Part shown: positions 9,849-19,642 of the stretch, one piece after another | Layout: every line of letters begins with the position of its first letter | How positions within the stretch are numbered: the stretch's first letter is position 1 | DNA from: Acidobacteriota bacterium | Lineage (GTDB): Bacteria; Acidobacteriota; Terriglobia; Terriglobales; Acidobacteriaceae | Assembly: GCA_013285705.1 (NCBI GenBank) | Contig: JABDHA010000006.1 | Location: 1-64,000 of the forward strand | Length of the DNA: 64,000 nucleotides | Direction of reading: 5' to 3' | Position numbers and translations under genes: made by a program | Notes under the pieces: model-generated | Told to the model about the DNA's origin: nothing | Database searches by the model: none | What the model saw: only the letters and a program-made list of their open reading frames with translations

Positions 9849-12566
9849 ATGTTTTGGAAGAGTCGCAAAGACCTTTTGGAAGATGAGATCCAAACGCACA
9901 TCGATCTCGAAACACAGGAGAACATCGAGGCTGGCATGTCACCGGAGGAAGCGCGACACGCTGCGATGAGGAAGTTCGGCAATGTCCTGCTGGCAAAAGA
10001 GAAGTCGCGTGACGTCTGGGGTTGGCGATGGATGGAACGGTTGTGGCAAGACGTGAATTTCAGCCTTCGCATGCTGCGCAAGTCGCCGGGCTTCACTTTT
10101 GTCGCCGTTCTCACACTGGCGCTTGGCATCGGCGCGAATGCGGCCATCTTTACGCTTGTTCATGCTGTGCTGATGAAGAACCTGCCTGTCGCTGATCCAA
10201 AGACATTGATAAGGATTGGCGATGCCGATGATTGCTGTGTAGGTCAAGGACGGCCCCGTGATGACGCCTTCTCACTATTTCCAACTGCGGCGTGGCAGCT
10301 TTTGAAGCAAAATGCTCCTGAATTCGAGGAACTGGCGGCCATCCAGGCGGGATTTGAATGGCGGCCACTCACTGTCAGACGCGATGGACCGAATCAGGCA
10401 CAGTCGGCAATTGGCGAGTTCGTATCCGGCAATTACTTCCGCACCTTTGGACTACAGCCGCAACTAGGTCGGCTGCTGACCGACTCGGATGATGTTGCGG
10501 GTGCCCCCATGATGGCTGTCATGAGCTATCAGACCTGGCAGCGCGACTATGCAGGCGACCCGAATGTTGTCGGCAGTACGTTCTGGGTGAATACAAAGCC
10601 GGTAACCATCGCGGGTGTTGCGCCATCTGGATACTTTGGCGACCGCATGTCAAGTACGCCACCCGATTTCTATCTGCCGATTGAGACAATGCCAGTCCTG
10701 GCAACTGCTCCTTACGTGCATCAGCCGAAGGTGCAGTGGTTGTACATGGTAGGACGAGTGAAGCCAGGCACGCCACTGCCGGCGCTGCAGACAAAATTAA
10801 GCGCGCTGCTCAGGCAATACATGGCGGAGAACAAAATCTACTATACCGGCAACCAAAAATTGGAAATGGCAAAAGTGCATGTGGTGCTTACGCCTGCCGG
10901 AGCAGGCATCCAGAACATGCAGGAAGCGTATGGATCGCAACTGCGTATGCTGATGGCGCTTTCCGGGCTGGTTCTTCTCATTGCCTGCGCGAACATCGCA
11001 AATCTTCTTCTCGTCCGCGGAATGGCGCGCAAAGCTGAAATGTCCGTGCGAACGGCGTTAGGTGCCGCCAGAACAAGAATCATCCGACAGCTCTTGACCG
11101 AGAGCATCATCCTGTCTTTGGTCGGTGGAATAGCAGGTCTGACCGTGGCGTACGGTGGCACCCGAATGTTGCTGGCGCTGGCCTTCCCCGGAGCACAGAA
11201 TGTTCCCATTCACGCGAGTCCATCGTTACCAGTCCTTGGATTTGCATGTGGGCTATCGCTGTTGACGGGCATTCTCTTTGGAGTAGCTCCCGCTTTGATG
11301 ACTGCCCAGGCAGATCCAGCGGATGCGCTGCGTAACGGCTCACGGACAACGGCGCGCAGTACTTCTTTACTGCAGCATGGACTGGTGATTTTTCAAGCTG
11401 CTCTGTCGCTGGTATTGCTGGTAGGTGCGGGCTTATTCTCCCTGAGTCTCTATAAGCTCCAGACTACCGACCTCAAGCTCGAATCAACTAACCGTTATAT
11501 CGTCCACATCAATCCGCAAGCTGCGGGTTACAAGCAGACGCAAGTGGAAGCGCTCTACCGGACGATGGAAGAAAGGTTCCATGCGATTCCGGAGGTGGAG
11601 AAGGTAGGGATCAGCTCCTATACGCCGATGGAAGACAACAATATCGGCGACAACGTTCAAGTACAGGGAAAGCCGGATCCGAATCTTAACTCTTCCTGGA
11701 TCAAAGTGAATGCAGATTACTTCGACTCCGTGGGAACTCACGTGGTCATGGGACGAGGCATCAGCCCACAGGATACTTCCACCTCAATGACCGTAGCGGT
11801 GGTGAACCAGGAGTTTGTGAAGCAATTGTTCCATCCGGGGGAAAATCCGATCGGTCATCACTTTGGCTCGCCCGGGCCAGAGTCAACCGGAGACTTTGAA
11901 ATTATCGGCGTGGTAGAAGATACCGTCTATTCCAATATCTATGACAAGCACCACGTAATGTATTTTGTTCCGCTGGCACAAAGGCCGTTGAGCGATAAAG
12001 GGCCCATTGAAAATGATCCGATTATGTATGCAGGCGCCATCGTAATAAAGACAAGTCGGTCCATAAACAACATGGAAGCCCTGGCACGGCAGACGCTCGC
12101 GAGTATCAATCCAAATCTGACCGTGGTGAAATTCCAGACATTTGATCAGCAAATTTCAGATCAATTCGCTCATGAGCGCATGCTTGCACGACTGACGGTT
12201 CTCTTTGGCGCTCTTGCCTTGATGCTCGCAACAATCGGGCTCTATGGCGTGACAGCCTACACGGTTGCGCGGCGAACGAGTGAGATTGGCATTCGCATGG
12301 CTCTCGGCGCGAAGCGTCTCCGCGTAATCGGAATGGTCATGCGTGGAGCCATGATCCAGGCCGCGCTGGGGCTGCTCATTGGCATTCCGACGATTCTGCT
12401 CTGCGCGCGCTTCGTCGAGTCGCAGCTTTACGAGATCAAGGGCATCGACGACGGTGTGTTGCTGGTGTCGATTGTTACGCTGGTGCTGGCTGCATCGGTC
12501 GCCGGGTTGATTCCTGCACGACGGGCCGCATCGATTGATCCGGTAAAAGCCTTACGCACCGAATAG
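9849..12566 (+). CDS. ADOP-like permease, paralog 3, with N-terminal helical extension
   Basis: FWKSRKDLLEDEIQTHIDLETQENIEAGMSPEEARHAAMRKFGN then MLRKSPGFTFVAVLTLALGIGANAAIF; terminal IPARRAASIDPVKALRTE. 15 bp downstream of padR; aaggag SD. Confidence 0.9.
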   Translation: MFWKSRKDLLEDEIQTHIDLETQENIEAGMSPEEARHAAMRKFGNVLLAKEKSRDVWGWRWMERLWQDVNFSLRMLRKSPGFTFVAVLTLALGIGANAAIFTLVHAVLMKNLPVADPKTLIRIGDADDCCVGQGRPRDDAFSLFPTAAWQLLKQNAPEFEELAAIQAGFEWRPLTVRRDGPNQAQSAIGEFVSGNYFRTFGLQPQLGRLLTDSDDVAGAPMMAVMSYQTWQRDYAGDPNVVGSTFWVNTKPVTIAGVAPSGYFGDRMSSTPPDFYLPIETMPVLATAPYVHQPKVQWLYMVGRVKPGTPLPALQTKLSALLRQYMAENKIYYTGNQKLEMAKVHVVLTPAGAGIQNMQEAYGSQLRMLMALSGLVLLIACANIANLLLVRGMARKAEMSVRTALGAARTRIIRQLLTESIILSLVGGIAGLTVAYGGTRMLLALAFPGAQNVPIHASPSLPVLGFACGLSLLTGILFGVAPALMTAQADPADALRNGSRTTARSTSLLQHGLVIFQAALSLVLLVGAGLFSLSLYKLQTTDLKLESTNRYIVHINPQAAGYKQTQVEALYRTMEERFHAIPEVEKVGISSYTPMEDNNIGDNVQVQGKPDPNLNSSWIKVNADYFDSVGTHVVMGRGISPQDTSTSMTVAVVNQEFVKQLFHPGENPIGHHFGSPGPESTGDFEIIGVVEDTVYSNIYDKHHVMYFVPLAQRPLSDKGPIENDPIMYAGAIVIKTSRSINNMEALARQTLASINPNLTVVKFQTFDQQISDQFAHERMLARLTVLFGALALMLATIGLYGVTAYTVARRTSEIGIRMALGAKRLRVIGMVMRGAMIQAALGLLIGIPTILLCARFVESQLYEIKGIDDGVLLVSIVTLVLAASVAGLIPARRAASIDPVKALRTE

Positions 12567-12707
12567 AGTTTTGGTTTGCACTGAGCTTGCCGAAGGGGAC
12601 CTGTAGTTTCTAAGCGCAGGATACGGCGTTTTTCATGCAGATGAGAACGCACTTCCACAATGCGCCTTGTAGTCTGCGAGTTTCGCAAAAGAACATGAAG
12701 AATGAGA

Positions 12708-12735
12708 CGGCGGCGAGGTGTTTGACTCGCCGCCG
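12708..12735. terminator. GC-rich hairpin, possible terminator after the permease cluster
   Basis: CGGCGGCGAG-N8-CTCGCCGCCG perfect 10-bp arms. No clear T tract. Confidence 0.5.
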
Positions 12736-12845
12736 ATCATACCCCGGTGACTAACCGCTACTTCGCGGTCCTATCAGCAAACGCAGATCACGCTTCGATC
12801 CAGGCAGCGCCGAGCGAGAACCGCGATTGCCAATCAGAATCAAAC

Positions 12846-13460
12846 TTATTCAACGCGCTGGAATCCGGTTTCCATGGTCACTCTGGTTCCGGTGACTTTG
12901 CCCTGTATGTGAGCGAGCAGATTGCCCGACTCGTCCCACTGATCGACGGTGAATGTTCCCGAAGTTGAATTCCCTTTGGGATCGATGGTTAGTGATTGCT
13001 GAATGCGGGCCGGGCCCACGATGTTGAGGCCTGTGGAGTCGTACGAGACTCCAAAGTGGTTCAGTCGGTAAGTCCGCGCGCCAGTTCTTATCCATTCACC
13101 GAGGCACACGTCGCCGGTCAAGGGAAGACGCAGGCCAGAGACATTGATCTCAGTGCCGTCACTGTGCCACTGAGAGTAGGAAGCGTCAAACTCGGTGCCG
13201 TCCGGGATTCCCTCACTGCCTTCGGAGATCCAATGCTCTTTCCAGGTTCCAACGATGCTGGGTTCGTGCGTGTTGGCAGCTTCGTCGTCGAGGATGAGAG
13301 CGGCCAGTACAAATCGCGGCGAGGCGATCTGGGGCTGCCAACTGGCGGGGTGTGGCACTGGACTATAGAGGCCGCAGCCGGCACGGGCGTAGGGACCAAC
13401 CATGATTGCGAGTACCAGCACGCTCAGCGCTGGCACGATTTTCCAATTTCCTGATCTCAT
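12846..13460 (-). CDS. secreted hypothetical protein
   Basis: Signal-peptide-like MRSGNWKIVPALSVLVLAIMVGPYARAG; GTWKEHWISEGSEG and GKVTGTRVTMETGFQRVE; no family recognised. Confidence 0.65.
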   Translation of the reverse strand: MRSGNWKIVPALSVLVLAIMVGPYARAGCGLYSPVPHPASWQPQIASPRFVLAALILDDEAANTHEPSIVGTWKEHWISEGSEGIPDGTEFDASYSQWHSDGTEINVSGLRLPLTGDVCLGEWIRTGARTYRLNHFGVSYDSTGLNIVGPARIQQSLTIDPKGNSTSGTFTVDQWDESGNLLAHIQGKVTGTRVTMETGFQRVE

Positions 13461-13649
13461 GACTTTCTCCTCTGCCGGGGAATTTGCCGGCTCGAACGAG
13501 ATAAACACCAGTTCGACTTCTGGGAACAATGCAGGAAGGTAAATTCGGAGGTGAAGAAAGCTGAAGGCGTAAGTCGTTGAACCTGGATGAGAATCCTCCG
13601 TCCAGATTTTGACGAATGCTATACTTCAGCCACTCTGCGGAGGGCGACC

Positions 13650-15557
13650 GTGCCCTTTGTTGTCTATCAATTCGGCAACTTCAGCCTTGATTGCGGCAAA
13701 TTTGAACTCTGCCGCAAAGGCCGCAGGCTCAAGCTTGAGCGGAAACCTCTCGAACTTCTCGTTCTCCTGGTCACCAAACATGGGCAGGTCGTTACCCGGG
13801 ATGAAATTGCCGGGTGCCTTTGGGAGCGGGAAGTCTTCGTCGATATCGAACACGGAATCAACACGGCTATCCGTAAAATTCGCCAAATTCTTGATGACAG
13901 TTCGGACATGCCGCAGTTTGTGCAGACAGTCTCCGGCTCTGGTTACCGCTTCATCGCACCCGTTACAGTCGTTGAGCCAGAAGTCGCCGAGCCAATTCAA
14001 CCCTCTGGCGATCCGGTCGACCTGCCTCCTCCTCTACCGGAGATCTCTGCTACGCCTGTCATCCCATCGGCTGGCAAACCCCATCACGGAGTCTGGCTGG
14101 TCACTGCCTTTTGTGCCTCCGTGCTCGTTGCCATTTTTATACTTACGCTCGGCCCGCATCCGCTGGCCGCCCGCTTCCTCGATCGAAACACTCACGCTGC
14201 AATCGCCTCGCTCGCCGTTCTCCCACTCGACAATCTCTCCGGCGATCCGAATGAGGAGTACTTCGCCGACGGCATGACCGACGAACTCACGACCTTGCTT
14301 GCCAAGGACTCCACCCTCCGGATCGTTTCCCGCACCTCCGCCATGCAATTCAAGGGCGCGCACCGGTCACTGCCGGAAATTGCCCGTGCCCTCAACGTTG
14401 ACGCCATCCTCGAAGGCTCAATCTCGCGCTCCGGTAACCAGGTTCATATGACCCTGCAACTTGTCCGAGCTAACACGGACAGTCATCTATGGGCCGAAAG
14501 TTACGACCGCGACACCAATGATGTTGCTGTGCTGCCCGACGTCGCGGCCAGAGCCATTGCTGCTCGCTTGAACAGTTCAGCGCCGCCACACGCCAACGCC
14601 CGCTTCATCCAACCGGAAGCTCACGACGCCTACTTGCGTGGCCACTACTATTGGGCCGTCGGACGAAATAAAGATGCCGGCAGGTACTACCAGCAGGCCG
14701 TCGATCTTCAGCCCGATTATGCTCTTGGCTGGACCGGGCTGGCCGATTATTACGCACAGGGGGCAATCCTGGGTGAACTCGATCCCCGTCAGGCGTTGCC
14801 GCAGGCGGAAACTGCGGCCCGCAAGGCAGTGGAGTTCGACGATAGTCTTCCACGAGCCCACGCAACTCTCGGAGGGATGATCTTTTTCAATCGTGGTGAT
14901 GACGTGCGGGCACTCAAGGAGCTTACCCGCGCTACAGAATTAGACCCTCACGATGGCGAGAATTTTCATCTGCGCGCGTGGATTCTTTGCGCACTGGGCC
15001 GCTATGACGAAGCTGTCGCGGTGCAAAAACAGTCCACTGCGATCAATCCCTTCGAATATCCGGGGGCGATGGCGGCGATATACAACTGCACCCGCCAATT
15101 TGATGCTGCGATCAGTGATGGCGAGATGCGCCTGAAAGACTTTCCTGTGGCTCCCGATATCCTCGGACAACTCTCTGATAGCTATCACTGGAAAGGCATG
15201 GACAAAGAGGCCGTGGACATGCTCGCCCGCGAGATTTCAGCCTACGGAGATCTTCCCTTGGCGGCCGCTGTCCGCCGCGCATTCGAGACAGGCGGATACG
15301 CTGCTGTGATTCGCTGCCAATTGGCTGCAGTTAAAAAGAGGGCGCGAACCGGGAGAGTTTCTACTTTCGAGCTTGCAGGCTTGCACGGGAGGCTCAGTGA
15401 GCACGATGAGACGCTTGCCTTGCTCGAGCAAGGTGTAAATGAACGCGATCCGCTATTGCTGCTCCTGGCTCAATCGGACCCCGCTTTCGACTTCCTCCAT
15501 GCCGACCCGCGCTATCGCTCCCTCATCCAGCAGATGGGCCTGCCACCGATGTACTGA
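13650..15557 (+). CDS. winged-helix (CadC/OmpR-like) DNA-binding protein with FlgO-like and TPR domains
   Basis: YQFGNFSLDCGKFELCRKGRRLKLERKPLELLVLLVTKHGQVVTRDEIAGCLW wHTH; TM segment; IASLAVLPLDNLSGDPNEEYFADGMTDELTTLL; TPRs. GTG 13650 after gcggaggg; in-frame ATG at 13587 is the alternative. Confidence 0.82.
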   Translation: MPFVVYQFGNFSLDCGKFELCRKGRRLKLERKPLELLVLLVTKHGQVVTRDEIAGCLWEREVFVDIEHGINTAIRKIRQILDDSSDMPQFVQTVSGSGYRFIAPVTVVEPEVAEPIQPSGDPVDLPPPLPEISATPVIPSAGKPHHGVWLVTAFCASVLVAIFILTLGPHPLAARFLDRNTHAAIASLAVLPLDNLSGDPNEEYFADGMTDELTTLLAKDSTLRIVSRTSAMQFKGAHRSLPEIARALNVDAILEGSISRSGNQVHMTLQLVRANTDSHLWAESYDRDTNDVAVLPDVAARAIAARLNSSAPPHANARFIQPEAHDAYLRGHYYWAVGRNKDAGRYYQQAVDLQPDYALGWTGLADYYAQGAILGELDPRQALPQAETAARKAVEFDDSLPRAHATLGGMIFFNRGDDVRALKELTRATELDPHDGENFHLRAWILCALGRYDEAVAVQKQSTAINPFEYPGAMAAIYNCTRQFDAAISDGEMRLKDFPVAPDILGQLSDSYHWKGMDKEAVDMLAREISAYGDLPLAAAVRRAFETGGYAAVIRCQLAAVKKRARTGRVSTFELAGLHGRLSEHDETLALLEQGVNERDPLLLLLAQSDPAFDFLHADPRYRSLIQQMGLPPMY

Positions 15558-15856
15558 GCGGCTTGGGCTCACTGAAACTGTCCTCGAACATGCCACGGTT
15601 CCTGTATGCGTGAGCTAGAGATGTGAGGCAGCGCGTGCCGCCGTACATTCGCCGACAGATAGATAATCGTAAACGGTCGAGTAAATACGACAGAGTCGAG
15701 CTATTCCTCGCGTCGGAATTTCTACTGCTGCTCTCGCAGCCGGAGCCATGCAATCTCTGCGCGCACTTGGAATAAATACTGGATGTCTCAGTTATCTTCG
15801 TTGAGCGCGCCGGCGCTAGAAGCTTCTCTGCCAAAAGAAACAGGAGAAATATAGTA

Positions 15857-17056
15857 ATGAGGAAGTCACGGTTGTTTGCGTTTCAAACATTGTTCACCCT
15901 TACCATGTCGTCACTGCTTCTCACTGGCTGCAGTAGCAGTCGACAAATGGCAACTCCACAGCCAACACCGCAACCGGCTCCGCAGCCAGTCCTTGTACCT
16001 CAACTCGCAATCATCGCGAACCGAGATGACAATACGATTTCTACGTACAGCATCAACGCTTCTACGGGCGAGCTTCGCAGCAGCGGAAGTGTCGCGAGTG
16101 GAGGCAACGCGCCGATCGCGCTTGCCGTGGATCCCGCCGGCCATTTCGCTTATGTTGCGAACTTAATAGCCCTCGGCGGAGTAGGCGACAGCAACGGTGA
16201 CATCGGCGGTGGTGGTATATCCGCGTTCTCCATCAATACCGATACTGGAGCTTTGACACCAGTGGGTTCACCGGTCGACGCTGGCCAGGGACCCCGCACT
16301 GTAGTCGTGCACCCCAGCGGAAAGTTTCTCTATGGCACCAGCCTGCTTTCCGATAACATCTTCGCCTACGCCATCAATCCCAGCACTGGAGCACTTACCC
16401 CGATCGGGTCTCCAGTGCCCACAGGGACAGGGCCTCTATCTCTGACTCTAGATCCTGCCGGGAAGTTCGCTTACGTCGTAAATTCAGACGACAATACAAT
16501 ATCGGAATTCACCATTGACCCAATCACAGGCGCTCTCACGACATCAGGAAAGCCTGTCCCAGTTGCTGGCTTCGATCCGACATTCATGATGGTGCATGCT
16601 TCTGGCAAGTTCGCATACCTTGCCAATACCGTATCCAATACTATTTCCGTGTTTGCAATTGATCCCATGAGTGGGGCGCTTACGCCGCTGGGAGATCCGG
16701 TCCTCAGTTGCGGGACTTTCCCGACAGCATTAGCAGAAGATCCGAGCGGGAAGTTTATCTATGTTTCAAACGTAGGCTCGGGAGGTATTTGTGCGTATGC
16801 GGTTAATTCGACAACCGGTGCACTATCTCCGATCGGTTCGCCAGTGCCAGCAGGAGACGGGCCGGCGTCGCTCAACATAGACCCTTCTGGAAAGTACTTA
16901 TTTGCAGCCAATTCTCAGTCCGCCAACGTATCGGCGTTTGCGATTGACCCCACTGCGGGCACGCTCACTTCCGTAGGGACGCCAACACCTACCGGTAAGA
17001 CGCCATCCTCAGTGGCTACGATTGGCAAACTTATTACTCCCCCTGCCCCGAACTGA
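15857..17056 (+). CDS. beta-propeller (lactonase/YVTN-like) lipoprotein
   Basis: Lipobox LLLTGCSSS, PQPTPQPAPQP linker, then repeats of GALTPIGSPVPTG..PLSLTLDPAGKFAYVVNSDDNTIS. Confidence 0.85.
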   Translation: MRKSRLFAFQTLFTLTMSSLLLTGCSSSRQMATPQPTPQPAPQPVLVPQLAIIANRDDNTISTYSINASTGELRSSGSVASGGNAPIALAVDPAGHFAYVANLIALGGVGDSNGDIGGGGISAFSINTDTGALTPVGSPVDAGQGPRTVVVHPSGKFLYGTSLLSDNIFAYAINPSTGALTPIGSPVPTGTGPLSLTLDPAGKFAYVVNSDDNTISEFTIDPITGALTTSGKPVPVAGFDPTFMMVHASGKFAYLANTVSNTISVFAIDPMSGALTPLGDPVLSCGTFPTALAEDPSGKFIYVSNVGSGGICAYAVNSTTGALSPIGSPVPAGDGPASLNIDPSGKYLFAANSQSANVSAFAIDPTAGTLTSVGTPTPTGKTPSSVATIGKLITPPAPN

Positions 17057-17195
17057 TATATCGACGGGGCACTGCCCCCTGCACTGGAAAGTTCGGCGAA
17101 GCGAAGCTTCGTTTCCCGCGATCGAAAAATTCGCTCCATGCTTGGTAGACTTGATTTCGGCCCGCCTGGGGCAGCATTCGAGACTGGAGCAAACC

Positions 17196-18218
17196 ATGAA
17201 AGCGATCGCATTCACTCGTCCACTACCAATCGACGCCCCGGATTCACTGGTAGAGCTAGATCTGCCGCAACCGGAATTCGGGCTACGCGACTTGCTTGTC
17301 AATGTGCGGGCAGTTTCGGTGAATCCGGTGGATACAAAGGTGCGGGGCGCCCGGCACCAGGGATCCGCGTCGGACAACACAGGCAAACCACGGGTGCTTG
17401 GCTGGGATGCTGCGGGCGTGGTGGTGGACAAAGGCAACGCAGTCACCGGATTCAACGTGGGCGATGAGGTTTACTACGCGGGCGCATTGGATCGTCCCGG
17501 ATCGAACGCAGAATACCAGGCAGTCGATGAACGGCTCGTCGGACGCAAGCCGAAATCGATTGGCTTTGCCGAGGCCGCCGCGTTGCCCCTGACCAGCATT
17601 ACCGCCTGGGAACTGTTGTTTGATCGGTTTGGCATCCGTGAGGGCGAAAACGGCGCGTCCTTGCTGGTCAGCGGAGCCGCTGGCGGCGTCGGCTCAATTC
17701 TCGTGCAACTGGCCCGCCGGCTCACAGGACTAACGGTCATTGCCACTGCGTCTCGGCCAGAGACTGTAGATTGGGTGACGCAAATGGGTGCTCACTACGT
17801 GATTGATCACACCAAGCCTCTGGCAGAGCAGGTGGATGGACTCCGCGTGGCTCCGGTGAAGTACATCGCCAGCCTTACGGCCACAGCGCGAAACTTTGCG
17901 CCGTTGGTCGAGGTCCTGGCTCCTCAGGGCAAACTCGGCCTGATTGACGACCCTGCGACCCTCGACGTGGTGCCGCTCAAAAGAAAGGCCGCGTCACTTC
18001 ATTGGGAGTTCATGTTTGCACGCTCGATGTGGCAAACCGCGGACATGGGCGAGCAGGGACGTCTGCTGAGCCGCGTAGCAGAGCTTGTCGATCGCGGCGA
18101 ACTGCGCTCTACGCAAACACAGACCTTCAGTCCAATCAATGTCGAGAATCTGAAGAAGGCTCATGCAATCGCAGAGAGCGGAAAATCAATCGGCAAAGTG
18201 ACGTTGAGCGGATTCTGA
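17196..18218 (+). CDS. zinc-type alcohol dehydrogenase-like / quinone oxidoreductase family protein
   Basis: MKAIAFTRPLPIDAPDSLVELDLPQPEFGLRDLLVNVRAVSVNPVDTKVR; LLVSGAAGGVGSILVQLARRL Rossmann motif. Confidence 0.9.
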   Translation: MKAIAFTRPLPIDAPDSLVELDLPQPEFGLRDLLVNVRAVSVNPVDTKVRGARHQGSASDNTGKPRVLGWDAAGVVVDKGNAVTGFNVGDEVYYAGALDRPGSNAEYQAVDERLVGRKPKSIGFAEAAALPLTSITAWELLFDRFGIREGENGASLLVSGAAGGVGSILVQLARRLTGLTVIATASRPETVDWVTQMGAHYVIDHTKPLAEQVDGLRVAPVKYIASLTATARNFAPLVEVLAPQGKLGLIDDPATLDVVPLKRKAASLHWEFMFARSMWQTADMGEQGRLLSRVAELVDRGELRSTQTQTFSPINVENLKKAHAIAESGKSIGKVTLSGF

Positions 18219-18256
18219 TACTGAAGCCTATGAGGCGGACCACCGGACAACCGGAA

Positions 18257-18319
18257 GGGTTGATTCCTGCGCGACGGGCCGCATCGGTTGATCCGGCGCA
18301 GTCCCTAAGAGCTGAATAA
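18257..18319 (+). pseudogene. remnant of an ADOP-like permease C-terminus
   Basis: GLIPARRAASVDPAQSLRAE-stop; the first ~40 nt are near-identical to the 3' end of paralog 3 (around 12507-12546). No permease body upstream. Confidence 0.7.
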
Positions 18320-18393
18320 AACTGCAGATCGGACATGCAGCGACTATCTCAGCTATCGAAAGCAGGTCTCCTCGCGAACAAAGCAAGGGTTCG

Positions 18394-19578
18394 CTAGTCC
18401 GGGAAGTAAATCGTAATCGAATCAGAATCAGCGTTGGCAGTGATGATTGCGCTGCGCGGGCTGGCCGTAAGGCGCGCGATAGCGACGGATCCCCAGCCAC
18501 CAGCAACGGGCATGGTTATGACGGTGAATTTTTCAGCCTGACCCAGGTGGTAAGTGCGAATCGTCCGGCTCTCCGCGCAGGCGATCACAATCGTCTGCGT
18601 TCCGTCTCCAGTAAGGTCGCCAGCGGCCACGCTGTTGGGGCCGCGGCAGTCTCCCAGAGAAATCGGTGAGCCGCGCATTGGATGGAAACCGCCATGGCCG
18701 TCATTGAGCAGGATAGAGATGGCATTCTCAGCGGAACGGCTGATGTCTCGTTGATAAGGGATGATGATGAGATCAGGCTTGCCGTCGCTGTTGAGATCGT
18801 CGACGGCAACCTCCCATGGTTTAGCGCCGGCAGGGAACGGCGAACCGGGAGCGTTCTGCAGGGCGCCCCGGCCATCGCCAAGCAGGATAGATACGGTATC
18901 GTCGTCAAGATTGGTAGTAACGATGTCGGGGTGGCCGTCCTGGTTGAAGTCGGCAGTGCGGAGTCGTTCGTAGGGGCGTCGGCCGGTTGGAAAAAATGTA
19001 CCTGGCGTGAGAAGGCGCCCGGTGCCGTCCCCGCGGAGAATTTCGATTTGGTTGTTGCCCCAGCTGTCTGTGGCAGCATCAAGTTTGCCATCGGAATTAA
19101 AGTCTGCGACGACAACGCTATGCGGATGCGGGTAAGAATGGACGTCGACCGGTGACCCGGGCGCAAGATGGAAGCCGCCACGACCGTCGCCGAGAAAGAC
19201 GCGCAGATAGGGCGACTGGTGGTTGGCGACGACCAGGTCGAGGTTGCCGTCGTTGTTCATGTCACCGATGGCGATGTCGTTGGGCAGATGACCGGCGGGA
19301 AAAGGTGAGTCGGGCGCTAGGTGAAAGCCGCCGCGCCCATCGCCGAGCAATACGGTGATGGAGCCGGAGTCGGCACTGTCCGAGCCGGCGTTGGCGACGA
19401 CGATGTCCGGATTGCGATCATGATTGACGTCGGCGACGGCAATCCACCGTGGGCTGAGCCCGGTAGAAATCGTAACCTGACGAAAGTGCTGACCGTGCGC
19501 TGCCAGGTTGCTGGCGAGGAGGAGCAGCGCGAACTGGGTTGCAATGCGCATGGGGGCGCTTCTGACGAGTCTACGCAA
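18394..19578 (-). CDS. FG-GAP/VCBS repeat secreted protein
   Basis: Repeats such as DVNHDRNPDIVVANAGSDSADSGSITVLLGDGRGGF and DMNNDGNLDLVVANHQSPYLRVFLGDGRGGF; N-terminal signal peptide. Confidence 0.87.
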   Translation of the reverse strand: MRRLVRSAPMRIATQFALLLLASNLAAHGQHFRQVTISTGLSPRWIAVADVNHDRNPDIVVANAGSDSADSGSITVLLGDGRGGFHLAPDSPFPAGHLPNDIAIGDMNNDGNLDLVVANHQSPYLRVFLGDGRGGFHLAPGSPVDVHSYPHPHSVVVADFNSDGKLDAATDSWGNNQIEILRGDGTGRLLTPGTFFPTGRRPYERLRTADFNQDGHPDIVTTNLDDDTVSILLGDGRGALQNAPGSPFPAGAKPWEVAVDDLNSDGKPDLIIIPYQRDISRSAENAISILLNDGHGGFHPMRGSPISLGDCRGPNSVAAGDLTGDGTQTIVIACAESRTIRTYHLGQAEKFTVITMPVAGGWGSVAIARLTASPRSAIITANADSDSITIYFPD

Positions 19579-19642
19579 AATAAGCCTGCCACCTGTTGGA
19601 CAGCGGAGTCCCGGCTCAGTGAGTGACTCGGCGATTATGCGC

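Noticed and set aside
15857-17056. Repeats as a DNA tandem-repeat locus
   Set aside because: Periodicity is explained by beta-propeller blades at the protein level.
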